Origin: CAIKLP01 sp039798705
GTDB taxonomy: Bacteria; Bacteroidota; Bacteroidia; Sphingobacteriales; Sphingobacteriaceae
Assembly: GCA_039798705.1 (NCBI GenBank)
Contig: JBDKFN010000089.1
Coordinates: 1 to 5,814 of the forward strand
DNA length: 5,814 bases
Direction: 5' to 3'
Shown here: positions 1 through 5,814 of the stretch, one piece after another
Layout: each line of letters begins with the position of its first letter
Numbering within the stretch: position 1 is the first letter of the stretch
The notes under the pieces: generated by a model
Told to the model about the DNA's origin: nothing
Databases searched by the model: none
Seen by the model: only the letters and a program-made list of their open reading frames with translations
Position numbers and translations under genes: made by a program

Positions 1-60
1 CCATATTATTTCATTTAATTAATTCAAAAATGCTTATTTTTATGTTAATATTTTAAATTC

Positions 61-813
61 ATGCACAAATTCAATTATTTTCTGATTTTACTTTTAAGCT
101 GTGTGGCATCTTTTGCACATGCACAAATCGGAGAAGAACCAACCCAATTTGTTTACCACAAAGAATGGTCCGGAGGTGCAACTATCAACAATAGAGGCTT
201 TGGCGCCATTGTTAGACATGCTATAATTACCAATAACTTTAAAAAAATTCAATTCGAAGTAGAATTAGTCAAACTAAAACATCCGAAAGAAGTAAAAGTG
301 GTAAACCCCTATTATGACAACGCAAAGTCTTATGTGTATGGCAAACAAAATGCATTTTACCCTTTACGTTTAGGAGTTGGTACGCAGTTTTTAGTATTTG
401 ACAAAGCCGCAAAAGACGGAGTGGAAATTTCTTTCAATGTAATGGCAGGTACTTCTATCGGTTTGTTGAAGCCAATATATTTGGAAATTCTGAAAGACAA
501 CGGAAACCCTTATTATTTAGACGTAGTTTCTGAAAAATTCAACAAAGATTTACATAACCCTTCCAACATTTACGGATATTCTGGTTTCAATAAAGGTTTA
601 AACGAAACCACCTTAATGATTGGTGGTTATATCAAGTCTGGATTTACTTTTGATTGGAGCAGTAAAGATGAAAAAATCGTATTGCTTGAAACTGGTGCTG
701 TGATTGACTTTTACAGTAAAAAAGTGCCAATTATGGCAAATTTCTCGTCGGATATCAACAAATCTGCATTTATCTCGTTATACGCTAGTATCCTTTTTGG
801 GAAAAAGTATTAG
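61..813 (+). CDS. Exported, probably outer-membrane protein of unknown function
   Basis: A 250-residue protein whose function I do not recognise. The N-terminus is a clear signal peptide: basic start (MHK), hydrophobic core at about residues 6-18, and an AHA/Q signal peptidase I site after residue 21. A cysteine at 14 (LLSC) could be read as a lipobox, but the hydrophobic stretch continues past it, so a lipoprotein is less likely. The mature part alternates short hydrophobic/aromatic stretches with polar, Asn/Lys/Gly-rich turns, and it ends with an amphipathic strand (residues about 236-250, finishing FGKKY). This suggests an outer-membrane beta-barrel, or at least an all-beta envelope protein. 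From memory it resembles a Bacteroidota family carrying a KHPKE segment (here 73-77) and a YVYGKQN segment (91-97). That is recall, not a search. The start is the first ATG after an in-frame stop at 46-48. No Shine-Dalgarno is visible. The stop lies 10 bases before lipA, so the two are probably co-transcribed. Confidence 0.88.
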   Translation: MHKFNYFLILLLSCVASFAHAQIGEEPTQFVYHKEWSGGATINNRGFGAIVRHAIITNNFKKIQFEVELVKLKHPKEVKVVNPYYDNAKSYVYGKQNAFYPLRLGVGTQFLVFDKAAKDGVEISFNVMAGTSIGLLKPIYLEILKDNGNPYYLDVVSEKFNKDLHNPSNIYGYSGFNKGLNETTLMIGGYIKSGFTFDWSSKDEKIVLLETGAVIDFYSKKVPIMANFSSDINKSAFISLYASILFGKKY

Positions 814-823
814 TTTTGTATCA

Positions 824-1702
824 ATGATCAAATTACCTGTTTTATCGGAAACTCCTGCTGTTAGAAAGCCAGAATGGTTGCGTGTGAAATTGCCTGTTGG
901 CAAAGAATATGCGCAAGTTAGATCACTGGTTGATAAACATAAATTACATACCATTTGCGAAAGTGGCAATTGTCCAAATATGGGCGAATGCTGGGGTGCG
1001 GGCACCGCAACTTTCATGATTTTAGGAAATATTTGTACTCGCTCTTGTTCGTTTTGCGCAGTAGCTACTGGCAGACCCTTGGCTGTCGATTTAGAAGAGC
1101 CGGAACGTGTTGCAAGCTCTGTATCTTTAATGAGCGTTAAACACTGCGTAATCACTTCTGTAGATAGAGATGATTTAAAAGATGGTGGCGCTGGAATTTG
1201 GGCTGAAACAATTTTAGCTATCAGAAAAAAATCTCCTGAAACAACGCTGGAAACTTTATTACCCGATTTCAAAGGAATATGGGAAAATTTAGAACAAGTG
1301 TTAGCGGTTAAACCCGAAGTTGTTTCACATAATTTAGAAACTGTTCGCAGACTTACGAAAGAAGTTCGCATACAAGCAAAATACGACCGCAGTTTAGAAT
1401 GTCTTAAACGCATTAGTGCTGCGGGTTTAAGAACTAAGTCTGGCATTATGTTGGGTTTAGGTGAAACCGAAGAAGAAGTGCTAGAATCTATGCAGGACCT
1501 AGTAAATAATGGTGTACATATTTTAACCTTAGGTCAATATTTACAACCAACTAAAAAACACCACGAAGTTATTTCATACATCCACCCAGATCAATTTGCT
1601 AAGTACAAAGAAGCAGGAATGAAAATGGGATTTAGAGTTGTAGAAAGCGGCCCGATGGTAAGGTCTTCTTACCACGCAGAAAAACATTTATTCGATTTTT
1701 AA
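824..1702 (+). CDS. lipA: Lipoyl synthase (radical SAM)
   Basis: LipA inserts two sulfur atoms at C6 and C8 of octanoyl chains attached to the lipoyl domains of enzymes such as pyruvate and 2-oxoglutarate dehydrogenase and the glycine cleavage H protein. It acts in the cytoplasm. All family hallmarks are present in this 292-residue protein. The auxiliary-cluster motif CX4CX5C is at C45, C50 and C56. The radical-SAM motif CX3CX2C is at C71, C75 and C78. The TSVDRDDLKDGGA block is at 111-123, HNLETV at 169-174, LGLGETEEEV at 210-219, and the C-terminal RSSY at 280-283, a serine of which is the remaining ligand of the auxiliary cluster. The frame is open upstream to 704, but that 40-residue extension lies inside the preceding gene. 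The MIKLPVLSE start at 824 gives the usual family length and is preferred. No lipB or lplA gene is visible, so the source of the octanoyl group lies elsewhere. It sits between a putative outer-membrane gene and a sigma-factor gene. Confidence 0.97.
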   Translation: MIKLPVLSETPAVRKPEWLRVKLPVGKEYAQVRSLVDKHKLHTICESGNCPNMGECWGAGTATFMILGNICTRSCSFCAVATGRPLAVDLEEPERVASSVSLMSVKHCVITSVDRDDLKDGGAGIWAETILAIRKKSPETTLETLLPDFKGIWENLEQVLAVKPEVVSHNLETVRRLTKEVRIQAKYDRSLECLKRISAAGLRTKSGIMLGLGETEEEVLESMQDLVNNGVHILTLGQYLQPTKKHHEVISYIHPDQFAKYKEAGMKMGFRVVESGPMVRSSYHAEKHLFDF

Positions 1703-1703
1703 A

Positions 1704-2204
1704 TTGAAGACAAATACGAGTCCAACAATTTCTGAAGCAGAATTAATTTATCTTCTTAAGATAAAAGACGCAAATGCATTAGCTCATTTATATGATGCCT
1801 ATGTAAAGTCTTTGTATAATATTATTTTTCAAATTATTGGCGACGAAGACGAAGCAGAAAAAATACTTCAATTTACTTTTTTTCATTGTTGGAATTCCTT
1901 TTATTTATTCGATTCAAACAACGGATTTCTTTTTAGCTGGTTAAGTATAATAGCCAGAAACACTGCATTACAGCACAAAAAAGAAAAAACAAAAGAATTG
2001 AGTTTGCAACCAATTATTACGCTAGCTAAATCAACAAATAAAAAATTGATTGACCAACTAAGTAGCCAACACAGGCAATTAATTGAGCTGTTTTTTTATT
2101 CTGGAATTTCACTTCTTTCCATTGCAGAGAAATTAAATACAGATCACCAAAAGGTACAAAGTGATTTTCGTGAAGCAATATTAGCACTTCGAAACTTAAA
2201 ATAA
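1704..2204 (+). CDS. ECF-family RNA polymerase sigma-70 factor (TTG start)
   Basis: A 166-residue protein with the two-domain layout of extracytoplasmic-function sigma factors, which redirect RNA polymerase to a small regulon. Region 2 spans about residues 27-93: LYDAYVKSLYNIIF for core binding, then DEDEAEKILQFTFFHCW, then FSWLSIIARNTALQHKK for -10 recognition. Region 4 spans about 116-163: a helix with LSSQHRQLIELFFYSGIS, then a helix-turn-helix containing SIAEKLNTDHQKVQS, then LALRNLK. The connecting segment (94-115) is short, and there is no region 1.1 or 3, as expected for ECF factors. The start appears to be TTG: no ATG or GTG lies between the upstream in-frame stop at 1659-1661 and residue 2, and the predicted protein has no internal methionine. 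One base separates it from the lipA stop and one from the next gene, so translational coupling is likely. Its partner is the downstream anti-sigma factor. Target promoters cannot be deduced from this window. Confidence 0.9.
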   Translation: MKTNTSPTISEAELIYLLKIKDANALAHLYDAYVKSLYNIIFQIIGDEDEAEKILQFTFFHCWNSFYLFDSNNGFLFSWLSIIARNTALQHKKEKTKELSLQPIITLAKSTNKKLIDQLSSQHRQLIELFFYSGISLLSIAEKLNTDHQKVQSDFREAILALRNLK

Positions 2205-2205
2205 A

Positions 2206-3138
2206 ATGGACATCAACAGCTATATTTCATCCGGAATTTTAGAACGCTATTGCGCAGGCGCTTTGGCGGAATCTGAAATGAGAGAAGTAGAGCGAATGGC
2301 TGCGCAATTTCCATCTATAAAAAAAGAAATACAAGCGATTGAATTGGCTATATGGAATTTCAATGATCAAATATTCGAAGGACCACACGACCAATTAAAA
2401 GCGTCTATTATTCAAGCCATTAAAATTAATACGAATTTCAATTCGCCAATTATAGAAAAAACGATTCCTTCAAAACCTGTTGCTACAAGCCTTGAAACAA
2501 TTGCAGCAACTAAGGTTGAGCCTCCTGTTGAAATTAAGGCTGAAATTAATTCGCAATTACCAGTAGTTAGTTCCGCTGATGAACCGTTGAAAAATTCTCC
2601 AAAAAATCAAAAGAAACGCATTGGATTTGGAATCTTTCTGGTATTGATATTACCCATCATATTGGCAGTTGCTGCATTTAATTTATGGAACAATTGGGAT
2701 TCTTTAAAGCAAGAATTAAAAGAGACAAAGAAAATTGCTGCAAAAGCGAATAGCGCTTTAATGAGTGTTGACTCGAATTTAAAAGCAACACATCAACAAC
2801 TAGACACCTTAAGAAATCCTGATGTTATCAAATTTACTTTATCGGGAATGAAGTTTGCGCCTAATGCAAAAGCAGTAGTTTATTGGAATAAAAACACAAA
2901 CAACATTTTATTAGATCCAATTTTATTACCGCTAGAAGATAAATTGCATTGCTATCAATTGTGGTGTATAGCAATTGGTCAAACTCGAAGCCTAGGTACA
3001 TTTTCAGCCACTAATAAAAATAAACAGATGCTTCCAATGAGCGGAACTACTCAAGCTGGAGTGTTTTTAATTTCGTTAGAGCCTAAAAATGGAAGTGAAA
3101 TTCCAAACATTTCGCAACTCTGCTTAATGAGTAAATAA
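2206..3138 (+). CDS. RskA-like transmembrane anti-sigma factor
   Basis: A 310-residue, single-pass inner-membrane protein that probably sequesters the sigma factor encoded just upstream. Order of parts: a cytoplasmic helical anti-sigma domain at about 1-75, opening with SGILERYCAGALAESEMREVE; a Pro/Val/Glu/Thr-rich linker at about 78-135; one membrane helix at about 139-161, preceded by the basic cluster KNQKKR; a coiled-coil-like segment at 162-203; and a periplasmic RskA-type C-terminal domain at about 207-310. The last carries family landmarks: AVVYWNKNTNNILLD at 223-237, LPLEDKLHCYQLW at 241-253, and VFLISLEPKNGS near 286-297. The N-terminal domain has one cysteine (C16) and no HXXXCXXC, so it is not the zinc-binding anti-sigma type. 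In mycobacterial RskA, release of sigma depends on regulated proteolysis, and the same could apply here. Three periplasmic cysteines (C249, C254, C306) are unusual. It starts 1 base after the sigma stop and ends 1 base before the convergent uvrA stop. Confidence 0.9.
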   Translation: MDINSYISSGILERYCAGALAESEMREVERMAAQFPSIKKEIQAIELAIWNFNDQIFEGPHDQLKASIIQAIKINTNFNSPIIEKTIPSKPVATSLETIAATKVEPPVEIKAEINSQLPVVSSADEPLKNSPKNQKKRIGFGIFLVLILPIILAVAAFNLWNNWDSLKQELKETKKIAAKANSALMSVDSNLKATHQQLDTLRNPDVIKFTLSGMKFAPNAKAVVYWNKNTNNILLDPILLPLEDKLHCYQLWCIAIGQTRSLGTFSATNKNKQMLPMSGTTQAGVFLISLEPKNGSEIPNISQLCLMSK

Positions 3139-3139
3139 T

Positions 3140-5814
3140 TTACATTTCTTTTTTCAAGAAAATTCCGGTGAAACTTTTCTTGTATTTAATGAGTTCTTCT
3201 GGCGTTCCTGTAAATATAATCTCTCCACCAGCGGCACCACCTTCTGGACCCATATCGATGATATGATCAGCGACTTTGATAACATCTAAATTATGTTCAA
3301 TTACGATTACCGTATTGCCCCTATCCACTAATTCTTGAAGTACATTCAATAAAATACGAATGTCCTCGAAATGCAAACCAGTAGTAGGTTCATCTAAAAT
3401 ATATATGGTATTTCCAGTGTCTTTTTTAGATAATTCGGTAGCTAATTTTACGCGCTGCGCTTCACCGCCAGAAAGGGTTACAGACGATTGTCCAATAGTA
3501 ATATACCCTAAACCAACTTCTTGAATAGTTTTAATTTTACGAAGAATATGAGGCATGTTTTCAAAAAACGGAACCGCATCTTCAATGCTCATATTTAAAA
3601 TATCAGCAATTGATTTTCCTTTATACCTTACTTCTAATGTCTCTCTGTTATATCGTTTACCATTACAAGATTCGCAGGCTACTTGAACATCTGGCAAGAA
3701 ATTCATTTCAATTAATTTCATACCGGCGCCTTCGCATGTTTCACACCTACCACCTTTTACATTAAAAGAAAAACGGCCAGGTTTATAACCCCTAATTTTG
3801 GCTTCTGGTAATTGAACAAATAAGTTTCTGATGTCTGAAAATACACCAGTATAAGTTGCAGGATTTGAACGAGGTGTACGCCCAATAGGTGTTTGATCTA
3901 TTTCAATAACTTTATCTATGTGTTCCAAACCTGAAACTTTTTGAAAGGCTAAGGGTTTTTTCTTAGAACCATAAACATATTGATTTAATATTGGGTAAAG
4001 TGTTTCATTGATCAAGGTAGATTTACCACTACCAGAAACGCCCGTAATACAAACAAATTTTCCTAATGGAATTGTTAAGTCTATCGACTTTAAATTATTT
4101 CCACTTGCTTTTTGAATTTTAATTTCTTTACCCGTACCCGCTCTTCTATTCAATGGCATATCAATGGACTTTGTTCCGTTGATATATTGCATGGTTAAGG
4201 TATTTGCTTTAGCAAGTTCTTTAGGTGTTCCCTGTGCCACAACTTGGCCACCATGAATACCTGCAGCAGGCCCCATATCTATTACATGATCTGCTTCTAA
4301 AATCATGTCCTTATCGTGCTCCACTACAAGAATAGAATTTCCTATGTCTCTTAAATTCTTCAATGCTAAAATCAATTTCTCATTGTCGCGTTGGTGCAAA
4401 CCTATTGAAGGCTCATCTAAAATATATAATACATTGACAAGCTGTGAACCAATCTGCGTTGCCAATCGGATGCGTTGCGCCTCACCACCGGAAAGTGATT
4501 TGGTAACCCTATCTAAATTCAAATAGCTTAAACCAACATCATTTAAAAAACCAATTCTTGCTTTTATTTCTTTGATGATTTCTACCGCGATGGTATTTTG
4601 CCTAACAGATAATCTTTTTTCTATTCCTTCAAACCAATTTGCCAATTTGGCTAAATCCATACTGGCCAATTCATAGATGTTTTTTTGATCAACTTTAAAA
4701 TGCAACGATTCTTTTTTCAATCGAGCAGCATCACACACCGGACATGGCACTTTTTGAACAAACTCTTCTAAATTATTATCAATATCATCCGAACGCTTCT
4801 CGTTTTGTTGGTCAATCATTTTAACCACTCCTTGAAAAGTGATATTGAAATTGGTAACAGTTGAAGAATATGGCACCACCACTGCAACAGGTTCTTCTAA
4901 ACCATATAATACCGCATTGATGGTTTCCTTAGTTAATTTTTCAATAGGTGTTTGCAATGTAAATCCAAACTTTTTTACAACTGCTTTGAGCACTTGAAAA
5001 GTCCAGACGTCTCTATATTCGCCTATTGCAACGATTCCTCCATTGGCAATGCTCACTTTTTTGTCTGGCATTAAAAGTTTTTCATCTACTTCAAATACAT
5101 AACCTAAACCATCACAATTTTCGCATGCGCCATAAGGTGAGTTAAACGAAAAAGAATTAGGTTGTGGTTCGTCGTATGATAAACCGGTAGTTGGACACAT
5201 CAAGAATTTACTAAAATGACTCACGTCATTTGTAGCGTTATCTAACACTTTAATAATTCCTTTGGCTTGTTTCATTGCCGCCTTAATTGCCTCTGCAATT
5301 CTTTGACGATCGTCTGCGCGAATTACAATTCGATCAACTACAATTTCAATGTCGTGGATTTTATAACGATCCACTTGCATTTTAGGGAGCAATTCTAAAA
5401 TTTCATTGTCAACACGAACCTTTGCAAAACCTTGCTTACGCACTTGTTCGAACAACTCTCTGTAATGTCCCTTCCGCCCTTTTACAATTGGCGCAAGAAT
5501 CGTGACTGTTTTTTCAGCATAGTTGGCAATAATGGTATCGATGATTTGCTCTTCTGTCATTTTAATCATCGGTTCACCCGTATGATAAGAATAGGCATCT
5601 GCTACTCTTGCAAATAACAGACGAAGGAAATCGTAAATTTCGGTAATGGTACCTACAGTTGATCTTGGATTTTTACTGGTTGTTTTTTGCTCAATGGCAA
5701 TAACAGGACTTAACCCTTCTATTTTATCTACATCAGGCCTTTCTAATCCCCCTAAAAACTGGCGTGAATAAGCACTGAAAGTTTCCATGTACCTTCTTTG
5801 ACCCTCTGCATAAA
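3140..5814 (-). CDS. uvrA: UvrABC excinuclease subunit A, 5' end outside window
   Basis: UvrA is the ATP-dependent damage-recognition subunit of nucleotide excision repair; it loads UvrB onto damaged DNA. The first in-window ATG (5786-5788) is internal: the frame continues to the edge and encodes YAEGQRRY, the standard UvrA segment before METFSAYSRQF. About 45 N-terminal residues, including the first Walker A, are therefore missing. Numbering from that ATG (882 residues): UvrB-binding domain about 74-190, so this is UvrA1-like and not the UvrB-independent paralogue; first zinc module 198-225; ABC signature LSGGEAQ 432-438 with Walker B YILDEP 455-460 and His 491; second Walker A GVSGSGKST 583-591; TPIGRTPRSNPATYTGVF 633-650; C-terminal zinc finger C682, C685, C705, C708 (CX2C-X19-CX2C); second signature LSGGEAQ 772-778, Walker B 796-801, His 832. 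A further cysteine pair is C349 and C352. The first zinc module has Thr in place of its second cysteine. The gene converges on the anti-sigma gene with 1 base between stops. Confidence 0.98.
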   Translation of the reverse strand, partial: YAEGQRRYMETFSAYSRQFLGGLERPDVDKIEGLSPVIAIEQKTTSKNPRSTVGTITEIYDFLRLLFARVADAYSYHTGEPMIKMTEEQIIDTIIANYAEKTVTILAPIVKGRKGHYRELFEQVRKQGFAKVRVDNEILELLPKMQVDRYKIHDIEIVVDRIVIRADDRQRIAEAIKAAMKQAKGIIKVLDNATNDVSHFSKFLMCPTTGLSYDEPQPNSFSFNSPYGACENCDGLGYVFEVDEKLLMPDKKVSIANGGIVAIGEYRDVWTFQVLKAVVKKFGFTLQTPIEKLTKETINAVLYGLEEPVAVVVPYSSTVTNFNITFQGVVKMIDQQNEKRSDDIDNNLEEFVQKVPCPVCDAARLKKESLHFKVDQKNIYELASMDLAKLANWFEGIEKRLSVRQNTIAVEIIKEIKARIGFLNDVGLSYLNLDRVTKSLSGGEAQRIRLATQIGSQLVNVLYILDEPSIGLHQRDNEKLILALKNLRDIGNSILVVEHDKDMILEADHVIDMGPAAGIHGGQVVAQGTPKELAKANTLTMQYINGTKSIDMPLNRRAGTGKEIKIQKASGNNLKSIDLTIPLGKFVCITGVSGSGKSTLINETLYPILNQYVYGSKKKPLAFQKVSGLEHIDKVIEIDQTPIGRTPRSNPATYTGVFSDIRNLFVQLPEAKIRGYKPGRFSFNVKGGRCETCEGAGMKLIEMNFLPDVQVACESCNGKRYNRETLEVRYKGKSIADILNMSIEDAVPFFENMPHILRKIKTIQEVGLGYITIGQSSVTLSGGEAQRVKLATELSKKDTGNTIYILDEPTTGLHFEDIRILLNVLQELVDRGNTVIVIEHNLDVIKVADHIIDMGPEGGAAGGEIIFTGTPEELIKYKKSFTGIFLKKEM
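3155..3182. repeat. 8-base perfect inverted repeat at the convergent gene end
   Basis: CAAGAAAA at 3155-3162 and TTTTCTTG at 3175-3182 are exact reverse complements around a 12-base loop. The repeat lies within the last codons of uvrA (KKSFTGIFLKK region) and 17 bases beyond the anti-sigma stop. It is the only hairpin I noticed near the junction of the two convergent genes. The stem is AT-rich and there is no strong T-run after it in either direction, so it is not a textbook intrinsic terminator. A competing 6-base pairing (3145-3150 with 3156-3161) also exists. It may help end the rightward transcript or may simply reflect lysine and phenylalanine codons. Confidence 0.3.

Noticed and set aside
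30..56. Eight-codon open frame (ATG at 30, stop at 54-56) before the first gene, as a possible leader peptide
   Set aside because: It is very short, lies in an AT-rich stretch where such frames arise by chance, and no attenuator-like hairpin or codon run accompanies it.
1..60. Promoter for the rightward genes in the leading AT-rich segment
   Set aside because: I found no TTTG plus TAnnTTTG pair at plausible spacing and no sigma-70-like pair. The region is simply AT-rich, and the promoter may lie before the window.
704..823. N-terminal extension of lipA in the same open frame, starting at ATG 704
   Set aside because: It lies entirely inside the 3' end of the upstream gene and then the short gap, has no LipA-like sequence, and would add 40 residues beyond the family's normal start. 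The ATG at 824 gives a standard 292-residue LipA.
778..1446. 222-codon open frame on the minus strand
   Set aside because: It is antisense to lipA, whose conserved cysteine motifs prove the coding strand. The translation shows no domain or sensible composition.
3455..4495. Repeated LSGGEAQ-coding segments (about 3455-3475 and 4475-4495) as a DNA repeat
   Set aside because: These encode the two ABC signature motifs of UvrA's duplicated ATPase halves, an ancient domain duplication found in all UvrA proteins, not a local repeat element.
5786..5788. ATG at 5786-5788 taken as the true start of uvrA
   Set aside because: The frame stays open to the window edge and encodes YAEGQRRY, a conserved internal UvrA segment. 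A start here would remove the first Walker A motif, so the gene is truncated by the window and does not begin here.

Overview
This is a compact, AT-rich window with almost no non-coding sequence. It very probably comes from a member of the Bacteroidota, perhaps the Chitinophagia or Sphingobacteriia. The evidence is the low GC, the lack of Shine-Dalgarno sequences before the genes, the UvrA variant present (the usual cysteines after the LLFARV segment are replaced by an ADAYSYHTGE-type segment, and one zinc cysteine is lost), and an exported protein of a type I associate with this phylum. No alignment was run, so the placement is an inference.

Layout: four genes read rightward and a fifth reads leftward from the right edge. 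(1) 61-813 is an exported, probably outer-membrane protein with no recognised function. (2) 824-1702 is lipoyl synthase (lipA), 10 bases later. (3) 1704-2204 is an ECF-type sigma-70 factor that appears to start at TTG, 1 base after the lipA stop. (4) 2206-3138 is its probable membrane-spanning anti-sigma factor of the RskA type, again 1 base after the previous stop. (5) 3140-5814 on the minus strand is excinuclease subunit uvrA. It is convergent with the anti-sigma gene, with one base between the two stops, and its first roughly 45 codons lie outside the window.

How they fit together: the rightward genes look like one transcription unit. Sigma and anti-sigma form a classic pair in which an inner-membrane protein holds the sigma factor until an envelope signal releases it. 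LipA is a housekeeping radical-SAM enzyme that inserts the two sulfurs of the lipoyl cofactor. Its direct coupling to the sigma/anti-sigma pair is the most interesting contextual feature, but it may be only a conserved neighbourhood. UvrA belongs to nucleotide excision repair and is functionally separate.

Overall this is largely ordinary chromosomal sequence. I found no mobile element, CRISPR array, RNA gene, phage gene or clearly novel system. The points worth a second look are the TTG start, three cysteines in the predicted periplasmic domain of the anti-sigma factor, the altered first UvrA zinc module, and the 1-base convergent junction with a nearby inverted repeat.
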